NCBI RefSeq assembly: GCF_002890895.1
Contig: NZ_POUL01000002.1
Span: 546,575-610,574 of the forward strand
DNA from: Stutzerimonas stutzeri
Lineage (GTDB): Bacteria > Pseudomonadota > Gammaproteobacteria > Pseudomonadales > Pseudomonadaceae
Length of the DNA stretch: 64,000 nt
Direction of reading: 5' to 3'
The position numbers were made by a program, and so were the translations under genes. Under the pieces are notes generated by a model. That model ran no database searches and was not told where the DNA came from. It was given only the letters and a program-made list of their open reading frames with translations. Positions 57,181 to 64,000 of the stretch are shown here, piece after piece. Within the stretch, counting starts at the first letter, position 1, and every line of letters begins with the position of its first letter.

Positions 57181-57433
57181 GGATGGGTAAGGCGCCATCC
57201 ACCCTACGTCCCCTGTAACCCGTAGGGTGCGCCGGGCGGCGCTCCGCTTCAGCCCACCCAGCCGCAGCACGGTGAACCGCTCCTCGTAGGATGGAATCGC
57301 CAGAGGCGCTTCCGTCGTTTACCGCGTACGGCGCCGTTTCTCACCGCGGCACCACAACCGCATCAACCGGACCTCGGACTACTACGTCGGCTAATCCACC
57401 CTACGTCACCTGTAGGGTGGGCTTCAGCCCACC
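57181..57433. repeat. Cluster of dispersed palindromic repeats
   Basis: Several related inverted repeats occur: GGATGG/CCATCC (57181-57200), ACCCTACG/CGTAGGGT (57201-57228), CCACCCTAC/GTAGGGTGG (57396-57420) and GTGGGC/GCCCAC (57417-57432). They share the core CCACCCTACG, an extragenic element type common in this group. A fragment with GGTGG...CGCCCTACG recurs at 62624-62645. The remaining gap to fliT shows no gene. Confidence 0.7.
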
Positions 57434-57465
57434 AAAGCCGGAAACAGACATCGATCCCGACCGCT

Positions 57466-57762
57466 TCAGCCCAGCGGCTTGTAGGCCTGATTGACCTGCT
57501 TCGACTGGTTCAAACGCGTCAGCTCCCCAGCCAATCGCTCTCGCTCCGCTCTACCAGCCTGTTGAAGCTCTGCGTAGATGTGCGATAGCTCGCTGATCCC
57601 CTGATGCAGCTCACGGTTGTTCCACGATTCGCTGGCTGCAACAGCTTTAACCAGAACACGAGACTGCTTATCGAGCAGCGCTACCGCTTCCCAGTCGAGG
57701 CGAGCAAGCGCTTCGCGCAGCAATCTGACTTGCGCCTGAAGCCGATCCACCAAACTAAGCAT
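57466..57762 (-). CDS. fliT: FliT-like flagellar chaperone
   Basis: 98 residues, wholly helical and charged, with no TM segment. In position (last gene after fliC-flaG-fliD-fliS) and size it matches FliT, the chaperone of the filament cap FliD; sequence alone is weak support because the family varies. It begins 23 bases after the fliS stop. Confidence 0.72.
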   Translation of the reverse strand: MLSLVDRLQAQVRLLREALARLDWEAVALLDKQSRVLVKAVAASESWNNRELHQGISELSHIYAELQQAGRAERERLAGELTRLNQSKQVNQAYKPLG

Positions 57763-57785
57763 CGAGCGCTACCCCCACGAATCGA

Positions 57786-58166
57786 TCAGTCACTGATCCC
57801 GTCCCAGCCAGACTTGACCTCGCGAAGCAAGTCGGCCACTTCGCCAAGCGGCGCGGGATCATTTTTACGATTAGCTTCGGTCAGGCGCATGATCATGTAT
57901 TCGTAAAGACGATCAAGGTTCTGCGCAAGTTCGCCGCCTTCATTCAAATCCAGCGCCTCGCGCAGGCCACCAATGATGCCGATACTCTTGCCAATTAGCT
58001 CACCCTTCTCGGCTATCCGACCGAATTCGATTGCGCCTTTAGCCTGATAGATTCGATCCAGACCGCCCTGCATAAGCATCTGAATCAAGCGATGCGGGCT
58101 AGCCTCGGTTACCTGGGCCTGAACGCCGACTTGTTGATACTGCTTCATTGCGGACATTGCGTACAT
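57786..58166 (-). CDS. fliS: Flagellin export chaperone FliS
   Basis: 126 residues. The TEASPHRLIQMLMQGGLDRIYQAKGAIE segment (about 20-47) and LYEYMIMRLTEANRKNDPAPL are the core of the FliS helix bundle that binds the flagellin C-terminus and blocks early polymerisation. The ATG at 58166 (MYAMSAMKQYQQ) matches family starts; an upstream ATG adds four residues. Between fliD and fliT. Confidence 0.92.
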   Translation of the reverse strand: MYAMSAMKQYQQVGVQAQVTEASPHRLIQMLMQGGLDRIYQAKGAIEFGRIAEKGELIGKSIGIIGGLREALDLNEGGELAQNLDRLYEYMIMRLTEANRKNDPAPLGEVADLLREVKSGWDGISD

Positions 58167-58253
58167 GATGGGCTCCAAGCGATTAGCGATACTGTTTAAC
58201 TTATCGACTGTTCCGCAAATAGCTTTAGGCTGCGAACGAGCGAAGTTTCAGCG

Positions 58254-59750
58254 TCAATCCTTCTGGGTAACGAAGCCGGGCATGCTGTCGAATAGCTGAG
58301 TAAGGCTATCGCTGGTGCGGGTAAGCTGAGCCACCATCGTATCCATGGCGTTGAATTGTTTATACAACCGCTCTTCCAATGCCGTAATACGCTTGGTCAG
58401 CTCTTCCTTCTGCTTGTCGACTTTTTCGATGGTCTCTTGCAGCGCACCAGTTCTCGACTCCAGAATTCCGCCAGCGTCGGTATAGGGCTTCAACCGCGCA
58501 CCCAGGCGGTTCGCCAAGCCGGTATCCCCAGTAAAATATGCAGCCACGCCTTCGAAGTTGGAGCTGATCGCTTTGCCCACCTTGGTGGCGTCCATCTCCA
58601 AAGTACCGTCTTTCTTGGTCGTGATGCCCATATCGGCCAAGGCACGTATTGCTCCATCGCCCTGAGGCGAGACCAATTCCGAGCGTATGGTATTGATCAG
58701 TGATCGAACCGAGCTATCGCCCACCAAGGCGCCAGTGACCGGCGCGTCGTTCTCATTGACCGTGGTGACTTTCGTCTCGGTGTTTATAAACGTCATCAGC
58801 GTGTTATAGGCATCGACAAACTTCTTAACGTTACCCTGAACGCCCCCCTCGTCACGCAATATGCTCAGGCTGCTAGAGCCTTCTTTTTTAAGCTCGAAGC
58901 TAATACCGCTGACAACATCATCGACGCTGTTGCTGTCACGCGTAACCGAAAGGCCGTCGATTGTGAACTTGGCACTCTGCGCGACGGCTAGCGTCTTGCC
59001 TGCGCCTGCATCAGCCATCCGCGCATCGTAGGCAGCCTTATCCGTGACGTAGCTGGTGTCGAGATCCCCGTCGGGATATTTAGCAACATCACCAACATCG
59101 GGCGCCACGGCTGGGCCGCTATAGGCCAGCCTGGTCAAAGATTGATTGGCTTCCGCAGGGTCCGCATTGACGGCCGAAACGGTAATGTCGTTACCGTCAC
59201 CCGTCTTGCTACTGCTCAGCACCAGCCGTGAGCCTTGGTCATCGGTAATTATGGTCGCGCTGACGCCGGCGCTTGCACCTGCTTTGTTGATGGCATCTCG
59301 CACACCCGCCAACGTGTTATTAGTCGAGTCGACGACAACATCCAGCGCAGCCGTACCGCCCACATTAATAGTCAAGGTGCCAGCGTTCAGCTTGGTTTCA
59401 TCATCAGCAGGCATCGCAGCCAAGGCGACTTTGCTGTTGCTAGCCAGCTTCTCGACTTCAAGCTTATAGCTGCCCGCGACTGCGCTTTGGCTGGCCGTGG
59501 CGGTTAGAACTGCCGTATCTGAGGAAGTGGCCTTACGGGCGAGAAACGAGGATGGGCTGTTGAGCGTGGATAGCGCTGTCTGGAAGTTGCTGATCGCACC
59601 CTTCAATTGTCCGAGCGACGTCAGCTGCGTGGTCGTCTTGGCTTCGACTCGTTTGAGCTGGCTCTCTTTGGGCGCCTTCTCAGCTGATGAAATGGCTTTA
59701 ACCATTGAATCGATATCCATGCCGGAACCGATACCCGTGATACCCGCCAT
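58254..59750 (-). CDS. fliD: Flagellar filament capping protein FliD
   Basis: 498 residues. N-terminal GITGIGSGMDIDSMVKA (about 4-20), with the AEKAPKESQLKRVEAKTTTQLTSLGQLKGAI coiled-coil region, and the C-terminal coiled coil EETIEKVDKQKEELTKRITALEERLYKQFNAMDTMVAQL (about 440-480) are the conserved ends of FliD; the middle is variable, as usual. It caps the filament and guides flagellin assembly. ATG 59750 is chosen because homology starts there. Confidence 0.95.
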   Translation of the reverse strand: MAGITGIGSGMDIDSMVKAISSAEKAPKESQLKRVEAKTTTQLTSLGQLKGAISNFQTALSTLNSPSSFLARKATSSDTAVLTATASQSAVAGSYKLEVEKLASNSKVALAAMPADDETKLNAGTLTINVGGTAALDVVVDSTNNTLAGVRDAINKAGASAGVSATIITDDQGSRLVLSSSKTGDGNDITVSAVNADPAEANQSLTRLAYSGPAVAPDVGDVAKYPDGDLDTSYVTDKAAYDARMADAGAGKTLAVAQSAKFTIDGLSVTRDSNSVDDVVSGISFELKKEGSSSLSILRDEGGVQGNVKKFVDAYNTLMTFINTETKVTTVNENDAPVTGALVGDSSVRSLINTIRSELVSPQGDGAIRALADMGITTKKDGTLEMDATKVGKAISSNFEGVAAYFTGDTGLANRLGARLKPYTDAGGILESRTGALQETIEKVDKQKEELTKRITALEERLYKQFNAMDTMVAQLTRTSDSLTQLFDSMPGFVTQKD

Positions 59751-59824
59751 ACGCCACCTCGTCAAAAATATGTCCAAAAGCCAGACATAGCCGGCAATCA
59801 GGAAGTACACCCAATAATCGTGCC

Positions 59825-60184
59825 TTAGGCTTCCGCTTTGAACAGCAAGCTGCGCATATCCTCGAGTCGCTCGGACAGACGCAGCAAATCTTCAGACGGT
59901 ATCTGGCGAATCAACTTCCCAGACTCCCCATCCATAACCTTGACGACAACCTGACCGCTGGAGTCGTCAACGCTGAAATCGAGGTTGCGCTGAAGATCCT
60001 GCACCAAGGACTGGAACCTTTCGACGGCCGAATGAGCGTTTTCGGCATGTGCAGCCTTGGTATCATCGCTCGCTTGGTTAATAACCCCAGCTTGCGATAC
60101 TTGATCTACCGGCGCCGCTGTAGGCGGCACTTCACGCCGAGGCGTGCTTGGCGTTGCTAAAGACGTGAGATTGACCGTTTCCAT
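59825..60184 (-). CDS. flaG: FlaG family protein
   Basis: 119 residues. A disordered N-terminus (about 1-55) leads to the FlaG core LVQDLQRNLDFSVDDSSGQVVVKVMDGESGKLIRQIPSEDLL (about 63-104). FlaG affects filament length. Start ATG 60184 is preceded by GAGGTG 6 bases upstream. Lies between fliC and fliD. Confidence 0.92.
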   Translation of the reverse strand: METVNLTSLATPSTPRREVPPTAAPVDQVSQAGVINQASDDTKAAHAENAHSAVERFQSLVQDLQRNLDFSVDDSSGQVVVKVMDGESGKLIRQIPSEDLLRLSERLEDMRSLLFKAEA

Positions 60185-60207
60185 TTTGAACACCTCACAA
60201 CGCGGAA

Positions 60208-60237
60208 AGGAGGAAGGAGCCTAAACTCCTTCCTCCT
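60208..60237 (-). terminator. fliC terminator/hairpin
   Basis: AGGAGGAAGGAG pairs with CTCCTTCCTCCT (12 perfect bp) with a 6-base loop, starting about 20 bases past the fliC stop. It probably ends most fliC transcripts or protects the abundant mRNA while allowing some readthrough to flaG. Confidence 0.85.
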
Positions 60238-60258
60238 GTTTCCCAGACGGCTTTCGCC

Positions 60259-62235
60259 TTACTGGAGCAGGGACAGAACAGCCTGCGGCAGCTGTTTGGC
60301 CTGCGCCAGTATCGCAGTACCAGCCTGTTGGAGCACCTGGTTCTTCGACAGGTTGGCCGTTTCCGCAGCGTAGTCAGTGTCCATGATCCGGCTGCGGGCA
60401 GCCGAGGCATTTTCAGAGATGTTCTGCAGGTTGTTAATGGTGTTGTCGAACCGGTTCTGCACCGCACCGAGATCGGCGCGCTGAGAGTCGATACCGGCTA
60501 GGGCGTTATCGATTACCGCCAACGCGCGCTGTGCACCATCAGCTGTAGATATATCTACTTTATCAACAGAGTTTTTGTTCGCAGATGCACTGCCAAAGAG
60601 CTGGTAGCTGCCTTCAACAGTAATGGCATCACTTGTCACGCCAGCTGCAGTACGAGCTCCTCCTGTCGCAGCAAGGTCAAGGACGCTTCCTGCCGCTACA
60701 TCTGCTCCATTCTTATCTTTAGGCGTAGCTGTAAATGCTACGGTTCCTGTAGAGGAGGCCACTCCCGCTGCGGTGAACTTGCTCATCTCCCCGAAGACGA
60801 CATCTGAACCATCTTTAGAACTGATTTGGCCGTCAGCACCGAAACGAAGAAGATCTGCCGCGTTAGGGTCGTTTTTCAAAGCAGTTGCTAGTTCCCCAAC
60901 GTTTGAAAACTTATAAGACGAGGTGTCAATTGTTACCCCGCTCACTGTGATGCTAGCCAATGACACGCTTGCTGCGTCAGTAGTAGCAGGCGTGCCGCTC
61001 GGGGTGATTGTCAGCGCGAGTGTCATGTCGTTAGTTTTCGCAGTCGCCGTTGTAGTCGCTGCAGAAATAGCGTAGCTAGTAGGCGAATTCAGCTGGAGCG
61101 AACCAACAATGGTCTCTTGACCCGCAGTGCCGGTTGCGCTCTCGCCAACTGAAGTGGATGCACCGAAGTTTCCATCGGCATCTTGGACGCGGACTTTTAG
61201 CGATACACCTGCTGCGTTGCTCGACCCGCCAAACGTGACGTTCTCACCTGTGCTCGATTCGACAGTGAGCACGCCCTTCTCGTCCACATTCGCTTTCAGC
61301 CCTAGTTTCGAAGCGTTCGAGTTGATCTGGTCAGCCAAGCTCTGGGTAGAGGTAATACCGACCAGATCTACAGATTTAGAGTCAGATCCGCTACCTACCG
61401 TCAACTTGTAGTCTGCTGCCTGGCCTGCAGAGGCGGTTACTTCGGCTTGGAAAACGGTACGCGCTGTGGCGCTTAGACCCGGTATAACACCATTGAATTT
61501 GGCTGCAAGACTCTTAGCGCTATCGCCAGCCTCGACCTTTACTTCTTCCGATTTTCCGCCACCGACAACATTCAGAGTTGTAGCAGTAAATGCAGCGCTC
61601 CCATTGCCGCTCACGACACTGCTTGTTGCAGTCTTGATATCAGCCGCACTAGCAGGGCTGCCGAAAGCGCGCGTTAACCCGCCGTCAGCGTCCACGCCTT
61701 TCGCTTTACTACCAACTTGGTAAGAACCGATGTCGCTAGCGGATGCGCTTTTTACAGTGACATCAATCGTTTCGTATGCATTGGAGCCTACTTGGAAGCT
61801 CGAAGTACCAAAGGAGCCGTCCATCAGCTTGCGGCCACCGAACGTCGTGGTTTCAGCGATACGGGTCAGCTCACCTTGCAGCGCCGAAACTTCTTTCTGT
61901 AGCGCAGAACGATCTGAGTCACTGTTCGAGCCGTTAGCCGACTGGATGGACAGGTCGCGCATACGCTGCAGGATATTGGTCGACTGCTGCAGCGCGCCTT
62001 CAGCGGTTTGCGAAAGGGAGATACCGTCGTTGGCGTTGCGTACGGCGACGTTCAGACCGCTGATCTGGTTGGTCAGTCGGTTGGAGATCTGCAGGCCGGC
62101 GGCGTCGTCTTTCGCGCTGTTGATGCGGCTACCGGTGGACAGGCGCTGCATGGAGGTGTTCAGGGCGTTGGACGTGCTGTTGATGTTGCGTTGGGTATTC
62201 AGCGACGGGATGTTTGTGTTGACTGTAAGAGCCAT
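60259..62235 (-). CDS. fliC: Flagellin
   Basis: 658 residues. The conserved N-end ([17 protein letters not shown], about 1-140) and C-end (about 565-658, [31 protein letters not shown]...) form the D0/D1 filament core. The long middle (about 165-560), rich in Ser, Thr, Ala and Gly, is the surface-exposed D2/D3 region and has lower GC and a different codon use than neighbours. It is large for a pseudomonad flagellin (about 390-500 is common, recalled). It is transcribed from the sigma-28 promoter at 62333-62359 and its filament is exported by the flagellar type III system. Confidence 0.96.
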   Translation of the reverse strand: MALTVNTNIPSLNTQRNINSTSNALNTSMQRLSTGSRINSAKDDAAGLQISNRLTNQISGLNVAVRNANDGISLSQTAEGALQQSTNILQRMRDLSIQSANGSNSDSDRSALQKEVSALQGELTRIAETTTFGGRKLMDGSFGTSSFQVGSNAYETIDVTVKSASASDIGSYQVGSKAKGVDADGGLTRAFGSPASAADIKTATSSVVSGNGSAAFTATTLNVVGGGKSEEVKVEAGDSAKSLAAKFNGVIPGLSATARTVFQAEVTASAGQAADYKLTVGSGSDSKSVDLVGITSTQSLADQINSNASKLGLKANVDEKGVLTVESSTGENVTFGGSSNAAGVSLKVRVQDADGNFGASTSVGESATGTAGQETIVGSLQLNSPTSYAISAATTTATAKTNDMTLALTITPSGTPATTDAASVSLASITVSGVTIDTSSYKFSNVGELATALKNDPNAADLLRFGADGQISSKDGSDVVFGEMSKFTAAGVASSTGTVAFTATPKDKNGADVAAGSVLDLAATGGARTAAGVTSDAITVEGSYQLFGSASANKNSVDKVDISTADGAQRALAVIDNALAGIDSQRADLGAVQNRFDNTINNLQNISENASAARSRIMDTDYAAETANLSKNQVLQQAGTAILAQAKQLPQAVLSLLQ

Positions 62236-62332
62236 GATGTGCCTCCAAGGGCGCTAGTTACTTTGGTTGCCTGAGCTTGCGACTCCGGGCCGGCTTTTGC
62301 CCAGGCACCCATTGAGTTCGCATTCGATTAGC

Positions 62333-62359
62333 TTATCGGCGTCGTTTCGGTGAGCTTTA
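62333..62359 (-). promoter_or_regulatory. Sigma-28 (FliA) promoter of fliC
   Basis: On the minus strand TAAAG (-35, 62355-62359), a 14-base spacer, and GCCGATAA (-10, 62333-62340). This matches the FliA consensus TAAA-N15-GCCGATAA. The distance to the fliC ATG leaves a leader of about 90 bases. Confidence 0.9.
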
Positions 62360-62660
62360 GGAGGCGATCGAAAATAATTTGCAAGCCCCGAGAACAACCT
62401 GTGCGACACCAGCGAACCCACAACCAAGCGAGCCCGCCTGCATAGGTTTTCGGACGCTTTGCGAGATTCTTTAATGACGCACTGGGCCAGCGCGTGAAAC
62501 GCCCCGATTCCCGAAGCGCTGCCGCGTCTATTGGGCACTGCACAGGCCGGAAGGCTGGTTCGCCGCGGGACGGGCCTCCTACAGGTTCGTTGTAGGCTGG
62601 TAGCAATTCATCGGCATCAAGACGGTGGCTTTCACCCGCCCTACGTTATGGCAGGTTTGT
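62360..62660. other. Gap upstream of fliC with no clear gene
   Basis: No supported gene. The minus-strand frames here have no recognisable domain or ribosome-binding site. The last part contains a repeat fragment (62624-62645) of the family seen at 57181-57433. Confidence 0.5.
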
Positions 62661-63044
62661 ATGACGATTAGGCAAGTTGAGGCGGTGCTAGGGCAGCATT
62701 CTGACATCAGGTTGGCCTACGTTTTTGGTTCGGTTGCCGCTGGCACTGCGCACAGTGATAGCCACGTGGACTTGGCTGTTCTGTGCGAGGCAGCCATGAC
62801 GGCTGACCAGCAGATACAGCTCATCTCGGATATTGCTGAAGCGACTGGTCGTGCCGTAGATCTTATTGACCTGACAGCGGTTGGCGAGCCCTTGCTCGGG
62901 CAGATACTTCGGCACGGCGTGCGCATCATCGGCGGATCGGAACGGCATGCGCAGCTCGTGTCGAAACACATCTTTAATAATGAGGACTTTATGCCCTGCG
63001 TTGAGCGAATGCTCGCCGAAAGGAGGCAGCGATGGATAAGCTGA
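62661..63044 (+). CDS. MntA-like nucleotidyltransferase antitoxin with altered active site
   Basis: 127 residues of the MNT nucleotidyltransferase family that forms type VII HEPN/MNT toxin-antitoxin pairs. The motif region reads GSVAAGTAHSDSHVDLAVL (23-41). Canonical members have GS-x10-DxD; here Gly23-Ser24 is followed ten residues later by His35-Val36-Asp37, so the first catalytic Asp is His. The normal role is to add AMP to the HEPN toxin and silence it; this copy may be inactive. ATG 62661 is chosen (a longer frame from 62625 lacks support). The hepT remnant begins 12 bases before its stop. Confidence 0.82.
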   Translation: MTIRQVEAVLGQHSDIRLAYVFGSVAAGTAHSDSHVDLAVLCEAAMTADQQIQLISDIAEATGRAVDLIDLTAVGEPLLGQILRHGVRIIGGSERHAQLVSKHIFNNEDFMPCVERMLAERRQRWIS

Positions 63045-63448
63045 TCGTAGAGCGCAACCCCGATTCGCTCGTGTGGTGCCTTGAAAGAGTGCGGAGCAAG
63101 ACTCCTGGCAATGTCGACGAGTACTGTGTGATCTGGACCTGCAGGAAGTGCTGGTTCTGAATCTGAGCCGCGCTGCTATGCTTCCATATCGCAGTCTATG
63201 TCCGCAGCGAACAAAAGCAGCCACCTCCAGAAACGATGGGCAAGGCCTTCGACCTACTGGTCTAAGACGGCTTTCTGGACGTCACGCTGGCCCAGCGCCT
63301 GAAAAAATCCGTCGGATTTCGCAACCTTGCAGTCCACAATTACGACGCCATCAATTGGGTGATCGTCCATACCATTGCAACAAAGCACCTCGCAGACTTC
63401 GAAGCTTTCGCAAAAACAGCGATTAAGCAATGTTTCGCCGAAGAGTAA
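63032..63448 (+). pseudogene. HepT (HEPN toxin) pseudogene
   Basis: Starts with ATG at 63032 after AGGAGG and reads MDKLIVERNPDSLVWCLERV, as in HepT. The frame breaks near 63120-63130 (the continuation DLDLQEVLVLNLSRAA is in the next frame), returns to the first frame near 63170-63185 (HIAVYVRSEQKQPPPETMGKAFDLLV), and meets an in-frame TAA at 63263-63265 before DGFLDVTLAQRLKKSVGF and the RNase motif RNLAVHN (intact R-x4-H). It ends at TAA 63446-63448. Two compensating frameshifts and one nonsense codon make it non-functional. Ordinary length would be about 140 residues. Confidence 0.85.
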
Positions 63449-63879
63449 CCACTGCTCGCTCAACCGAACGCACTGTGCATTGAACCGATACCAGCGCCGT
63501 AGGCGGTCGCCTCTGAAAGTGCCGAACTCTTCGCCACCAGGCGAATTTTGGCACGTGGACCACCACGCTTACCGAACAAGAGCAGAGCAACCGGCGACCT
63601 TTCTATAGAGAACCAGGCACAGCGGAATGCCTCCGCCCGGATCGCGGGATTGAGCCATTGGCTCGAAGCCGAGGGTCGTTCTCGCGCGGTATCAGCGCCT
63701 GGCTCTGGGCCTTCAAGCGTCCGGCAACCCGCGCAGACCGCTGATGACTTTCTCGTGTTCCCTTAGCTGCCAAGTCAGGCCGCGATGGCTTGCCCGTTCT
63801 GAAAGTCAGTGGCCGCGGGCTACGGAATCATTTACCGGGCAGAACGGTGCCACGGATTTCGAATTTTTTCGCCCAAAGA
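63449..63879. other. Gap between the hepT remnant and the rRNA terminator
   Basis: No gene supported. Reading frames here have no start site or known domain. Sequence appears to be plain spacer or decayed DNA. Confidence 0.5.
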
Positions 63880-63915
63880 CAAACCCCCGATCCTCTTACG
63901 AAGATCGGGGGTTTG
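63880..63915 (-). terminator. rRNA operon terminator
   Basis: CAAACCCCCGATC pairs with GATCGGGGGTTTG (13 perfect bp) around a 10-base loop, just past the 5S 3' end on the minus strand. It is followed there by a T-rich segment (GTCTTTGGG). Confidence 0.9.
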
Positions 63916-63923
63916 GTGTAGAA

Positions 63924-64000
63924 GCTTGACGATGACCTACTCTCACATGGGGAAGCCCCACACTACCATCGGCGATGCGTCGTTTCACTACTGAGTTCGG
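63924..64000 (-). rRNA. rrf: 5S ribosomal RNA (partial, 3' end)
   Basis: On the minus strand the sequence from the window edge reads CCGAACTCAG-AGTGAAACGACGC-ATCGCCGATGGTAGTG and ends with GAGAGTAGGTCATCGTCAAGC, the conserved 3' part of gammaproteobacterial 5S rRNA. About 77 of roughly 120 bases are present; the rest, and presumably 23S, lie beyond the window. Confidence 0.93.

Noticed and set aside
62254..62606. Minus-strand frames of 92-94 residues upstream of fliC
   Set aside because: They overlap the sigma-28 promoter and the repeat fragment and contain no domain.
1..64000. CRISPR arrays, tRNA genes, insertion sequences or prophage
   Set aside because: No regularly spaced repeats, cloverleaf with CCA end, transposase or phage structural gene was found on reading.

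Overview
The window reads as a chromosomal segment of a pseudomonad, most likely the Pseudomonas stutzeri (Stutzerimonas) group. Supporting signs are high GC, a fused tyrA-aroA gene in a serC-pheA-hisC-tyrA/aroA-cmk-rpsA block next to gyrA and mtnA, a LexA-controlled imuA-imuB-dnaE2 cassette, and a prmB / Smr / folE block like the one in P. aeruginosa. The species call is inference; no search was run. About 58 protein genes, one pseudogene and the 3' end of a 5S rRNA are supported. No tRNA, CRISPR array or insertion sequence was seen.

Layout. 1-6.7 kb: housekeeping and small metabolic genes (prmB, a cysteine-hydrolase-fold protein, an Smr protein, folE, a glutathione transferase, an aminotransferase and a divergent MarR regulator). 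6.8-19.2 kb, minus strand: rpsA, cmk, tyrA-aroA, hisC, pheA, serC, gyrA, mtnA. 19.4-21.6 kb: a DUF3649/PepSY/DUF3325 inner-membrane operon of the kind linked to siderophore iron reduction. 21.7-26.8 kb: the SOS mutagenesis cassette imuA-imuB-dnaE2 behind a full LexA box. 26.9-38.7 kb, minus strand: a 12-gene, end-to-end overlapping respiratory operon encoding a complete alternative complex III (ActA-F), one unknown membrane protein, an SCO copper chaperone and a caa3-type cytochrome c oxidase. 39.0-42.4 kb, divergent: a non-canonical formate dehydrogenase with its DUF1641 partner. Together these could form a route formate -> quinone -> ACIII -> caa3 -> O2.

42.4-50.8 kb is accessory: a haloacid dehalogenase, an operon of cytochrome c + DUF305 protein + lipoprotein, a ClsC-like phospholipase D, a Tat-exported aldo/keto reductase, a membrane endonuclease/exonuclease/phosphatase protein and an FAD-Rieske oxidoreductase. 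51.1-56.0 kb is an arsenosugar-type cluster: ArsS radical SAM, a TVP38/TMEM64-flavoprotein fusion and two glycosyltransferases, without an arsM in view. 56.0-57.4 kb holds small genes (YkgJ-type Cys cluster, DUF486 protein, ppnP) and a patch of dispersed palindromic repeats. 57.5-62.4 kb, minus strand: the flagellar filament block fliC-flaG-fliD-fliS-fliT, with a consensus sigma-28 promoter ahead of fliC. 62.7-63.4 kb: a decayed MntA/HepT toxin-antitoxin pair. The window ends inside an rRNA operon (minus strand), at the 5S gene and its terminator.

The strongest candidates for unusual biology are the ACIII-caa3 operon paired with the formate dehydrogenase, the arsenosugar-like cluster, and the eroded HEPN/MNT module.
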